This document shows positions 1-6,666 of a stretch of DNA of 33,582 nt, one piece after another; the stretch's first letter is position 1; each line of letters starts with the position of its first letter. The notes under the pieces are model-generated. The model had not been told where the DNA came from, made no database searches, and saw only the letters and a program-made list of their open reading frames with translations. The stretch comes from Candidatus Gastranaerophilales bacterium. Lineage in GTDB: Bacteria > Cyanobacteriota > Vampirovibrionia > Gastranaerophilales > Gastranaerophilaceae. Made by a program: the position numbers and the translations under genes. The stretch is from assembly GCA_023662705.1 (NCBI GenBank), contig JAMPIM010000002.1, positions 1 through 33,582 of the forward strand, written 5' to 3'.

Positions 1-53
1 AAGCTTACCGCTAAACTTACTGTGGGATCAATATCATACCAACGCTTATTCAT
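1..53 (-). CDS. Unknown protein, N-terminus only
   Basis: A minus-strand reading frame begins at ATG 53-51 and runs off the window edge. Only 17 residues are visible: MNKRWYDIDPTVSLAVS. The purine-rich stretch AAAGGTG lies just upstream, at a workable ribosome-binding distance. The gene starts 37 nt after the end of the YggU gene on the same strand, so it is probably the next gene of that operon. I do not recognise the family from these few residues. Confidence 0.6.
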   Translation of the reverse strand, partial: MNKRWYDIDPTVSLAVS

Positions 54-90
54 TTATACACCTTTTTCTTTTTATAGTATATTTTTTGTT

Positions 91-351
91 TTATTTTGTC
101 AATTTTGATTTTATTTCTAACTCTTTTTCTTCGCTGACATTAAATAATAATGTTTTGTCTTTTGAAGTTTCGCCCTTAACTATTTCTATACTTGTTTTTG
201 GTACTTTGAAAGTTTTGCTTAAGTATTCAATCAGCGCCTTGTTTGCCTTATTTTCAATAGGCTGAGCTGTGACCTTTACCTTAACAAACTCATCTTCTAT
301 TATAATATCATTTTTAGATGAATTTGGAACAATGCGGATTTTTATTAGCAT
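91..351 (-). CDS. yggU: YggU / DUF167 family protein
   Basis: This 86-residue protein has the usual length and pattern of the UPF0235/DUF167 (YggU) family: an N-terminal strand (LIKIRIVPNSSKN), the core KVTAQPIENKANKALIEYL at about residues 27-45, and a later IEIVKGETSKDKTL segment. The core matches the family signature of an alanine/proline turn followed by GKAN or NKAN. The molecular role of the family is not established. Its ATG overlaps the end of the upstream DNA methyltransferase by 7 nt, so it is probably translated by coupling from the same mRNA. The family assignment is firm; no function is claimed. Confidence 0.9.
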   Translation of the reverse strand: MLIKIRIVPNSSKNDIIIEDEFVKVKVTAQPIENKANKALIEYLSKTFKVPKTSIEIVKGETSKDKTLLFNVSEEKELEIKSKLTK

Positions 352-1223
352 ACTTTTTGAAACACCATAACGTACTCATGTTTAAATATATAGAAACCGC
401 CAGCTAAAGCTCTATAACGCCATAGATTAGCAGTTTTACCTTTAGCTCGTTCGTTGCCCTGCATATCTTTAATAATAATAGCTTTTGTTATGAATCCTAA
501 TTTATTCATTCTTGCCATGCATTCAAATCCGAGTGGAATATGCTGAGAGTTTGCATATTTATCACCAATAATTAGGCAGGCAAATCTTCCTTTTTCCAAC
601 ATGTCATAACCGTTTTTTGCAACTTTTTCAAATAAATCATAAAACTCTTCTGTAGTTGCACAGTTTGACAAATCTTCTTTCTTATCCGAAAACTTGATAA
701 TATCATCATAAGGCGGATGAAGCATTAATAATTGAGCCTGTTTTCTGCCCATGATATCAAGTCTCGCTTTAATTTTTTCTTTTGCGAGTTCACTTGCTGA
801 ATCAGCGCAAATAATATTAACATCAGTTACTAATTGTTTAGGAGTGAATTTTTCAGAAACCTTTTCAGCCAAATCGTCTTTAAGCTCAACACCAATACAG
901 CGTCTTCCCATATTAATTGCTTCAATGCCTGATGTGCCTGAACCAAAGAACATATCAAGAACGATATCATCTTTTTTTGTATAGCGTTCATAAATCTGCT
1001 GAGCAATCTGCGGAATATAGTTTCCGTGGTATTCGTTAGAGTGTCCGCCTTCTTTTAATCTGTTAGGAAATTCCCACAAAGTATCTGTTTTGATATGTTC
1101 GTAGTTTCTCCAGTCTTTTAGGTTAATATCACTATAAGAAGTTGTTTTGACTTGATTCTTATCAACAACTTTCAAATCAGCATTAGAAGCGGATTTTTTT
1201 ACTTTTAAATTCGATTTCGCCAT
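345..1223 (-). CDS. Orphan DNA methyltransferase (N4/N6 amino type)
   Basis: The 292-residue protein carries the two hallmarks of amino-methylating DNA methyltransferases. The AdoMet-binding motif I is DMFFGSGTS (residues 90-98), followed by an acidic end to the next strand (CIGVEL, 109-114). The catalytic motif IV appears as HPPY (169-172), a variant of the usual DPPY, NPPY or SPPY. Motif I precedes motif IV, as in alpha- and gamma-class enzymes. The strong ribosome-binding site GGGGAGAG precedes the ATG. No restriction endonuclease, specificity subunit or repair nuclease is nearby; its neighbours are housekeeping genes, so it looks like a solitary enzyme with an epigenetic role. The recognition sequence and whether it makes N4-methylcytosine or N6-methyladenine cannot be read from the sequence. 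An RNA target is less likely but not excluded. Confidence 0.82.
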   Translation of the reverse strand: MAKSNLKVKKSASNADLKVVDKNQVKTTSYSDINLKDWRNYEHIKTDTLWEFPNRLKEGGHSNEYHGNYIPQIAQQIYERYTKKDDIVLDMFFGSGTSGIEAINMGRRCIGVELKDDLAEKVSEKFTPKQLVTDVNIICADSASELAKEKIKARLDIMGRKQAQLLMLHPPYDDIIKFSDKKEDLSNCATTEEFYDLFEKVAKNGYDMLEKGRFACLIIGDKYANSQHIPLGFECMARMNKLGFITKAIIIKDMQGNERAKGKTANLWRYRALAGGFYIFKHEYVMVFQKVC

Positions 1224-1261
1224 ATCTCTCCCCGTTTTACATTTTAAGTTTACGGGAATTG

Positions 1262-1807
1262 TTAAGATTTGTAATCAAATAAATGGAGGATTTGTAATTT
1301 TAATTCTTCCTCGGTTTTGTCATTTACGATAACAAAATCGCTCTTTGAAATTTTTACGTTTTCACTCATTTGTGCATTAATACGAATAAGCGCTTCTTCT
1401 TTTGTTAAATTATTACGCTTCATAAGTCTTTCAATACGAATTTCTGTTGGTACAGAAACAAAAATAATCTTATCAAACAAATCTTCCATGCCGGCTTCAA
1501 AAAGCTGAGGAACTGAAACAAAAACTATTTCGGTGTCGTTAATATTCTCAATAAATTCTTTTACTTTTGGATGAATAACGGACTCTAAGAATTTTAGCTG
1601 TTCTTTATCGTTAAAAACAATATTTGCAAGTTTTTTTCGGTCTATTTTACCATCAACGATTGCATGCGGGAATAAATGTTTATTATCTTCAAGAATTTCA
1701 TGTGCGATTTTATCAGTATCATATACTGTAAATCCTTTATCTTTGAGGATTTTTTCAACTGTTGATTTTCCTGAGGCGATATTCCCGACAATAGCAATTT
1801 TAGTCAT
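1262..1807 (-). CDS. coaE: Dephospho-CoA kinase
   Basis: CoaE phosphorylates the 3'-hydroxyl of dephospho-CoA in the last step of coenzyme A synthesis in the cytosol. Starting from ATG 1807 the protein has 181 residues, slightly shorter than most homologues (about 200). The P-loop is GNIASGKST (8-16), followed by the family motif YDTDKIAHE where most members have DADxIAHxL. A central FVSVPQLFEAGM segment and the lid-like RIERLMKRNNLTKEEALIRI fit the family. A TTG five codons upstream is also open, but ATG 1807 places the P-loop normally. The start overlaps the end of the pseudouridine synthase gene by 8 nt. No strong ribosome-binding site is visible, so coupled translation is likely. Confidence 0.95.
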   Translation of the reverse strand: MTKIAIVGNIASGKSTVEKILKDKGFTVYDTDKIAHEILEDNKHLFPHAIVDGKIDRKKLANIVFNDKEQLKFLESVIHPKVKEFIENINDTEIVFVSVPQLFEAGMEDLFDKIIFVSVPTEIRIERLMKRNNLTKEEALIRINAQMSENVKISKSDFVIVNDKTEEELKLQILHLFDYKS

Positions 1808-2546
1808 TTTGAGATTTCTCAATCTTTTTAAGATACATTTTTAATTCTTTAATATGCTTAGGTTTCATTGGTTTAATCTGCCCTTTTTTAATACCTGCAA
1901 GGGTGATTGTTCCATGCTGGATTCTTTTAAGCGAAACAACTTCAAAACCTAATGCTGCAAACATTTTACGAATTTGTCTGTTAATACCTTGATATAAAAC
2001 AACTTGAACGGTTGAAGATTTACTTCCCAGTTCAATCGGCAAAACTTCTGCGTAAGCGGTTTTCTTTTCGCCCGTATCGGTTTCGATTACAATCCCGTTG
2101 TACATTTTTTCACCGTCTTCGGGTGTTAGTTTGCCGTTCACATTTACTATATATGTTTTAGGAACTTTGATTGACGGATGAGTCATCTGGTTAATCAATT
2201 CACCGTCGTTCGTCATTATTATTAACCCGGTAGAGTCTTTATCAAGTCTTCCGACGGGTTTTAAGTGTTTTAATTCCGGCGGAATAACATCATAGATTGT
2301 TTTTCTGCCTTTTTCATCTTCGGAAGTTGTTATATAACCTGCAGGTTTATAGAATCTGTAGTATTCGTGTTTTTGCGGTTTAATTGATTTGCCTTCAACA
2401 ACAACTTTATCTTTTGGCCCGATTTGAAAACCCAGCTCAGTAATGATTTTTCCATTTACCTTAACTTTGCCGTTTTCAATGAGCTCATCGGCTTTGCGTC
2501 TGGAACACAGTCCTGATGATGCGATAAATTTATTTAAGCGTTGCAT
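1800..2546 (-). CDS. rluB: RluB/RsuA-family rRNA pseudouridine synthase
   Basis: The 248-residue protein begins with an S4 RNA-binding domain (LNKFIASSGLCSRRKADELI, residues 4-23, then KVKVNGKII). This is followed by the catalytic domain of the RsuA/RluB/RluE/RluF branch, with the catalytic aspartate in GRLDKDSTGL (Asp102) and a C-terminal GINRQIRKMF motif. By family, it isomerises a uridine in 23S rRNA (helix 89 region for RluB) or in 16S rRNA (RsuA). The overall pattern fits RluB best, but the exact target is an inference. It overlaps the upstream thioesterase gene by 13 nt and the downstream coaE by 8 nt, so the three are co-translated. Confidence 0.93.
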   Translation of the reverse strand: MQRLNKFIASSGLCSRRKADELIENGKVKVNGKIITELGFQIGPKDKVVVEGKSIKPQKHEYYRFYKPAGYITTSEDEKGRKTIYDVIPPELKHLKPVGRLDKDSTGLIIMTNDGELINQMTHPSIKVPKTYIVNVNGKLTPEDGEKMYNGIVIETDTGEKKTAYAEVLPIELGSKSSTVQVVLYQGINRQIRKMFAALGFEVVSLKRIQHGTITLAGIKKGQIKPMKPKHIKELKMYLKKIEKSQND

Positions 2547-2950
2547 TGTACAGCTCCTTCAAAAGCATTTTTTAATATTTCAGGCATTCTTCTGTAAATT
2601 TTACCGTCATTGTTAACGGCAACTGTTTCAAATTCAGCTTGGATGAACAATTGTCCTGTTTTTGCATTCTTAATTGTCTGACCGAATGTTACCGTAATCG
2701 GAGTAATTTTTGAAATCCATGTTTCAATAATAATTCTGTCATCAAGTTTAGCAGAAGCCTTGTATCTGACATTCATATTTGTTACGGGAATTGCAATATC
2801 ATTTGCTTTCAATTCCACTAAATCAAGTCCGAGTTGGTCACATAGCTCAACTCTGCCCATTTCCATCCATCTTAAATAAGTTCCGTGCCAAACAACACCA
2901 TAAGCGTCGGTGTCTGCGTAATAAACTCTGTGTGTAAATTCATGTTTCAT
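2534..2950 (-). CDS. ybgC: YbgC-family acyl-CoA thioesterase
   Basis: This is a 138-residue single hot-dog domain protein. The active-site segment DTDAYGVVWHGTYLRWME (13-30) corresponds to the DTDAGGVVYHANYL motif of YbgC and 4-hydroxybenzoyl-CoA thioesterases, keeping the catalytic aspartate and histidine. These enzymes hydrolyse acyl-CoA thioesters in the cytosol; the natural substrate here is unknown. It is the first gene of the minus-strand operon that runs through rluB, coaE, the methyltransferase and yggU. No clear ribosome-binding site precedes the ATG. The divergent UXS gene starts 73 nt away. Confidence 0.9.
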   Translation of the reverse strand: MKHEFTHRVYYADTDAYGVVWHGTYLRWMEMGRVELCDQLGLDLVELKANDIAIPVTNMNVRYKASAKLDDRIIIETWISKITPITVTFGQTIKNAKTGQLFIQAEFETVAVNNDGKIYRRMPEILKNAFEGAVQCNA

Positions 2951-2976
2951 AATAAGTTGATTTTATCACAAAAACA

Positions 2977-3005
2977 TTGAAATAACTCTTTTGTTTTGTT
3001 ACGAT
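2977..3005 (+). promoter_or_regulatory. Promoter of the UXS-glycosyltransferase operon
   Basis: A sigma70-type pair is visible: TTGAAA at 2977-2982 and TACGAT at 3000-3005, with 17 bp between them. The expected transcript start (about 3012) is only some 12 nt before the GTG start codon and next to the ribosome-binding site, so the leader would be very short. Confidence 0.65.
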
Positions 3006-3023
3006 ATAAACGAGGAGAGTATC

Positions 3024-3965
3024 GTGAAGAGAATTTTAGTAACAGGCGGAGCCGGATTCATCGGTTCGCATTTATGTAAAAGACTTGTTGAAGAAGGACA
3101 TTATGTTGTTTGTTTGGACAACCTTTTTACAGGTTCTTTGGAAAATATAAAAGCTTTGATGGATAAACCTAACTTTAAATTTATTGAACAGGATATTGAA
3201 GATGAAGTTGATTTTGAGGTTAATCAAATTTATAACCTTGCTTGTCCTGCAAGCCCTCCGCACTACCAGTTTAATCCTGTGAAGACAGTAAGAACTTCTG
3301 TTGTCGGGATTGCTAATATGCTTGATTTAGCAAAAAAATATAATGCAACAATTTTACAGGCTTCTACAAGTGAAGTTTACGGTGACCCGTTAGAGCACCC
3401 GCAAAAAGAATCCTATTGGGGAAATGTTAATCCTATAGGGGTTAGAAGCTGTTATGATGAAGGCAAACGCTGTGCCGAGACTCTTATGATGGACTACCAC
3501 AGACAATACGGCGCTGATATCAAAATTATAAGAATATTTAACACATACGGTCCTAATATGCACCCTAATGACGGGCGTGTTGTATCTAATTTTATTGTGC
3601 AGGCACTTAAAGGTGAGGATATTACTATATATGGCAGCGGTTCGCAAACTCGTTCATTCTGTTTTGTTTCCGACCTTGTGGAAGGAATGATTAGGATGAT
3701 GAATTCCAAAGAATTTACAGGCCCTGTGAATCTGGGTAATCCTAATGAAAGAACTATTTTGAATCTTGCTGAGCTTATTATTAATAAAATAGGTTCAGAT
3801 TCAAAACTTGTTTATAAACCACTTCCAAATGATGATCCTGTTAAACGCAAGCCTGATATTTCGCTTGCAAAAGAGAAGTTGAATTGGGCTCCGACTGTGA
3901 CTATTGAAGAAGGTCTGGATTTAACAATTGAATATTTTAAAAACAAATTGGCAAGAGGTGTTTAG
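3024..3965 (+). CDS. uxs: UDP-glucuronate decarboxylase (UDP-xylose synthase)
   Basis: This is an extended short-chain dehydrogenase. It decarboxylates UDP-glucuronate to UDP-xylose using bound NAD in the cytosol. Counting from GTG 3024 (313 residues), the Rossmann motif is TGGAGFIG (7-14), the active-site region is STSEVYG (114-120), and the catalytic YDEGK is at 144-148 within GVRSCYDEGKR, which is typical of UXS rather than of other epimerases. The later GSGSQTRSFCFVSDLVEG segment is also a UXS/RmlB-type feature. I chose GTG 3024 because a strong GAGGAGAG ribosome-binding site lies just before it; the open frame extends to a TTG at 2991 without one. The glycosyltransferase gene follows directly. 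Ugd, which makes its substrate, is encoded at 18499. Confidence 0.93.
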   Translation: MKRILVTGGAGFIGSHLCKRLVEEGHYVVCLDNLFTGSLENIKALMDKPNFKFIEQDIEDEVDFEVNQIYNLACPASPPHYQFNPVKTVRTSVVGIANMLDLAKKYNATILQASTSEVYGDPLEHPQKESYWGNVNPIGVRSCYDEGKRCAETLMMDYHRQYGADIKIIRIFNTYGPNMHPNDGRVVSNFIVQALKGEDITIYGSGSQTRSFCFVSDLVEGMIRMMNSKEFTGPVNLGNPNERTILNLAELIINKIGSDSKLVYKPLPNDDPVKRKPDISLAKEKLNWAPTVTIEEGLDLTIEYFKNKLARGV

Positions 3966-5405
3966 TTGCAGTTAGCTGTTTTGGTCTTTTTAGCTTTCTT
4001 GTTAAGGCTTATTAATATAGATAAACCCGAAGGTCTCTGGAATGATGAGTATGTCAGCTGGTTTGTGGCATCAACCCCTTTATTGAAAGGTTTTTGGCAG
4101 GAAGTTTTAAAGCAATGTCATATGCCTCTATATTATTTGTATCTTAAACCTTTTGCGCAATGCAGTGATACTGTTCTTCGTATGACTTCTGTTTTGCCGT
4201 CTGTGCTTGCTGTTCCTGTTATGTATTTGGTAGGAAAAGAATACTCTAAAAAAACAGCTTGTTTTTGTGCTCTCACAACAACGGTTCTTTCGTTTTTGGT
4301 TTATTATGCGCAGGAGGTTCGATTCTATTCTTTATTGTTTCTTTTTTCAGCTCTGTTGTTATTGTTTACGATAAGAATAGTTAATGATAAAAAAGGTTTG
4401 TTGGGATATGTTATATCCTCTTTGTTAATATTATTTACCCATGTTTTGGGCGGAATATATGTATTCTTTAATACGGTTTACTTGCTTTATAAGAAGAAAA
4501 AAATCTCAAAATATGTGATACTAGGTTTTTTTGTAGCGGGGCTGATTCTGATACCCTTCGGAACGAATATTTTAAGGATGCTTCCGTCTTCTCAATGGTG
4601 GGGAATGTTTACATATAATAATATTTTATTTTTGTTCACGGATTTCTTTTCTCCCGTGCTTACCAATAATGTAAATGTGCCTCATGAATTCTTCTATAAT
4701 AAGGATTTTTTATGGTTAATTATATTTTTAGCTCCGACTTTAATTGCTTTATATGGACTGATTTCAGGTGCTAAAAAACAAAGAGGGTTTGCTGTTGTTT
4801 GTCTAGCGGTTATTATATCTATGGCCGTTTTAGCTTTTGGCGGTAAAGTTGTTTTTATTACGAAGTATATGATAGAAATTCTTCCTGCTTTGATACTTTT
4901 GTTTGTTTTGGGTGTTGAAAATAGAAAACTATTGTTTTCGATTTTTATAACATTTCATTTGTTTGCGGTATTCACTCCTATTTATACTGCAAAGCTTCCG
5001 AGAAGCGAAGGTCACAAACTGGTATGTGATATTTTAAATGAAAAACAGCCTGATAAGATTATTTATACATACTATGCAAGTGACAGATTTTCCAGATATA
5101 TGGATAAAGAAATTCCTTCATTCTGGATTGATAAAACGATGAGATTTGTTTATCTTGATAATCCGTCAAAGATTCTAGAAAATGTGAATATCGGAGAGAG
5201 GGTGTCACTGGTTATTCTTGATAGTGTAAGTTTTATTCCCGAACATTTGATAGAAGAATCAAAATCCAGAAATTTACCGGAGATGTTCGTTACTTTTTCG
5301 CTTGTAAAACACAGTTTGATAAGAGAAATCAATGACAACTATCAGGATTTTGATGTTCAAACAAAAGGCAGCTGGACTGTTATTACCGCAACCCGCTTTA
5401 AATAA
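3966..5405 (+). CDS. GT39/ArnT-like membrane glycosyltransferase
   Basis: The 479-residue protein has about ten hydrophobic segments and the layout of GT-C fold transferases (glycosyltransferase family 39, PMT/ArnT group), which move sugars from lipid-phosphate carriers outside the cytoplasmic membrane. The first helix is followed by LWNDE (24-28), with the acidic pair expected in the first external loop, then HMPLYYLYL (52-60), a usual partner motif. A more soluble C-terminal part (from about 345) completes it. Translation starts at TTG 3966, right after the UXS stop codon; AAGAGGTG sits at the right distance and no ATG lies near the conserved N-terminus. Cotranscription with UXS suggests a role in glycan or lipid decoration; donor and acceptor are unknown. 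Confidence 0.82.
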   Translation: MQLAVLVFLAFLLRLINIDKPEGLWNDEYVSWFVASTPLLKGFWQEVLKQCHMPLYYLYLKPFAQCSDTVLRMTSVLPSVLAVPVMYLVGKEYSKKTACFCALTTTVLSFLVYYAQEVRFYSLLFLFSALLLLFTIRIVNDKKGLLGYVISSLLILFTHVLGGIYVFFNTVYLLYKKKKISKYVILGFFVAGLILIPFGTNILRMLPSSQWWGMFTYNNILFLFTDFFSPVLTNNVNVPHEFFYNKDFLWLIIFLAPTLIALYGLISGAKKQRGFAVVCLAVIISMAVLAFGGKVVFITKYMIEILPALILLFVLGVENRKLLFSIFITFHLFAVFTPIYTAKLPRSEGHKLVCDILNEKQPDKIIYTYYASDRFSRYMDKEIPSFWIDKTMRFVYLDNPSKILENVNIGERVSLVILDSVSFIPEHLIEESKSRNLPEMFVTFSLVKHSLIREINDNYQDFDVQTKGSWTVITATRFK

Positions 5406-5429
5406 CTTAACAATTTGACTTAACCCCAC

Positions 5430-5458
5430 TTGACACCTGTTCTTGTTTCAGTTACGAT
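5430..5458 (+). promoter_or_regulatory. Strong promoter of rplJL
   Basis: A consensus TTGACA (5430-5435) is followed after exactly 17 bp by TACGAT (5453-5458). The expected start is near 5465, giving a leader of about 200 nt before rplJ. The promoter begins 25 bp after the upstream stop codon, and no terminator lies between them. Confidence 0.8.
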
Positions 5459-5464
5459 AAAGAC

Positions 5465-5608
5465 CTGATCGCAGACAGTTAGTATCCTTAATGTTAGGAT
5501 TTAAACCAAAAGGCTAGCCGAGATTACACATAGGGGCAACCCTGATAAAATATAAATAGCTTATATTGTGTATGATTTTGCGATTAGAGAAGATTGCAAA
5601 ATCTTTTT
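5465..5608 (+). promoter_or_regulatory. Ribosomal protein L10 leader (autoregulatory)
   Basis: The long untranslated region before rplJ carries features of the L10 leader, which binds the L10-L7/L12 complex and represses its own operon. Visible elements are a GCAGACAG block (5472-5479), a small hairpin ATCCT/AGGAT (5485-5489 with 5497-5501) that includes CTTAAT, and the conserved-looking GCCGAGATTACA (about 5518-5529), comparable to the CCGAGGT core of known L10 leaders. The identification rests on position and remembered consensus. A covariance-model search would settle it. Confidence 0.75.
5574..5608 (+). terminator. Probable attenuator terminator in the L10 leader
   Basis: GATTTTGC (5574-5581) pairs perfectly with GCAAAATC (5596-5603) across a 14-nt loop and is followed at once by TTTTTAG. 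It lies between the L10 leader core and the rplJ ribosome-binding site, so it would stop transcription before the genes. Only 3 of the 8 stem pairs are G-C, so the stem is modest. Confidence 0.6.
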
Positions 5609-5666
5609 AGTATATATAAGATTTTCAGGTCGAGAAAAATAATTTTATAGAAAAAAGGAGCAAAAA

Positions 5667-6188
5667 ATGTCAACAAAAGCTTTTAAACAAGACAAAGTTT
5701 CTCTTATCAAAGAGAAGGTTGATAAAGCACAAGTTGCAATTGTTACCGAATACAAAGGATATTCAGTAGAAGAGATTACTAACCTAAGAAGAGCGCTTCA
5801 AAAAGAAGGCGGCGATTACATGGTTACAAAAAATACTCTTGCAAAAATTGCCGTTAAGGATACACCTTACGAAGTTTTGGCTGAAACCTTCAAAGGACCT
5901 ATCGCTATTGCGTTTGGTTTTGAAGATCAGGTAGCACCTGCAAAGGCTTTATCTAAATTTATCAAAGATACCAAAAAGGGCGAAATTATCGCTGCTGCTA
6001 TGGACGGACGTCTTATGTCAGCTGACGAAGCAAAAGCACTTGCAACTCTTCCTTCAAAAGAAGAAATCTACGCAAAAATGCTTGGCTGCGTAAATTCACC
6101 TGCTACAGGTATCGTTGGATCTATCAATGCAGTTATGGCTTCTCTTACTAGAGCAGTTGCAGCTGTACGTGATCAAAAGTCTGCATAG
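5667..6188 (+). CDS. rplJ: 50S ribosomal protein L10
   Basis: The 173-residue protein matches L10 throughout. The N-terminal rRNA-binding domain shows KVDKAQVAIVTEYKGYSVEEI, then LRRALQKEGGDYMVTKNTLAKIA, then GPIAIAFGFEDQVAPAKAL. The C-terminal helix that carries L7/L12 dimers ends the protein. L10 anchors the L7/L12 stalk to 23S rRNA. An AAAAAGGAG ribosome-binding site precedes the ATG. It is cotranscribed with rplL behind the L10 leader. The usual upstream partners rplK and rplA are absent; the upstream gene encodes an unrelated glycosyltransferase. Confidence 0.98.
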   Translation: MSTKAFKQDKVSLIKEKVDKAQVAIVTEYKGYSVEEITNLRRALQKEGGDYMVTKNTLAKIAVKDTPYEVLAETFKGPIAIAFGFEDQVAPAKALSKFIKDTKKGEIIAAAMDGRLMSADEAKALATLPSKEEIYAKMLGCVNSPATGIVGSINAVMASLTRAVAAVRDQKSA

Positions 6189-6238
6189 ACAAAATAAAAA
6201 AGTAATACTACAACAAAATTAATAAAAAGGAGAAAATC

Positions 6239-6613
6239 ATGAGTGTAGAAGCAATTTTAGAATCAATTGAAAAATTAACTTTATTAGAAGCTGCTGAATT
6301 AGTAAAAGCTATGGAAGAAAAATTCGGCGTTTCTGCTGCTGCTCCTGTAGCTGTTGCTGCAGTTGCTGCTGCTCCAGCTGAAGCTGCTGCTGAAGAAGCT
6401 TCTGAAGTTAACGTTATCTTAGCATCAGTTCCTGCTGATAAGAAAATCGCTGTTCTTAAAGAAGTTAGAGGCATCACTGGTCTTGGCTTGAAAGAAGCTA
6501 AAGATTTAGTAGACGGCGCTCCTAAAGCTGTTAAAGAAGGCGTTAAGAAAGAAGAAGCTGAAGCTATCAAGAAACAACTTGAAGCTGCTGGCGCTACAAT
6601 TGAAATCAAATAG
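6239..6613 (+). CDS. rplL: 50S ribosomal protein L7/L12
   Basis: The 124-residue stalk protein has its N-terminal dimerisation helices (ILESIEKLTLLEAAELVKAM), an alanine-rich hinge at about 37-59, and the conserved C-terminal factor-binding domain with KIAVLKEVRGITGLGLKEAK and LVDGAPKAVKEGV. It recruits elongation factors to the ribosome. A strong AAAAGGAG site lies 50 nt after rplJ. rpoB does not follow, unlike the common rplJL-rpoBC order: the operon ends in a strong terminator and the next gene is convergent. Confidence 0.98.
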   Translation: MSVEAILESIEKLTLLEAAELVKAMEEKFGVSAAAPVAVAAVAAAPAEAAAEEASEVNVILASVPADKKIAVLKEVRGITGLGLKEAKDLVDGAPKAVKEGVKKEEAEAIKKQLEAAGATIEIK

Positions 6614-6636
6614 TTTGACATTTATTTGTTTTAATC

Positions 6637-6666
6637 AAAACGGGTTGAGTTTACTCAACCCGTTTT
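6637..6666. terminator. Bidirectional terminator after rplL
   Basis: A perfect 13-bp stem (AAAACGGGTTGAG with CTCAACCCGTTTT) and a 4-nt loop TTTA lie between rplL and the convergent gene. T-runs or A-runs on both flanks allow it to work in both directions. The stem overlaps the stop codon of the minus-strand gene. Confidence 0.92.

Noticed and set aside
345..1223. Restriction-modification system
   Set aside because: Only the methyltransferase is present; neighbouring genes are housekeeping.
1809..1822. Small inverted repeat TTGAGATTTCTCAA near the coaE start
   Set aside because: Five-bp arms inside overlapping coding sequence, with no T-run; most likely chance.
2991..3023. TTG start giving UXS an 11-residue N-terminal extension
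   Set aside because: No ribosome-binding site precedes it, the -10 element overlaps it, and GTG 3024 has a strong GAGGAGAG site and a normal family N-terminus.
6208..6621. 137-codon open frame antisense to rplL
   Set aside because: It is a shadow of the alanine-rich rplL sequence, which is unmistakable on the plus strand.
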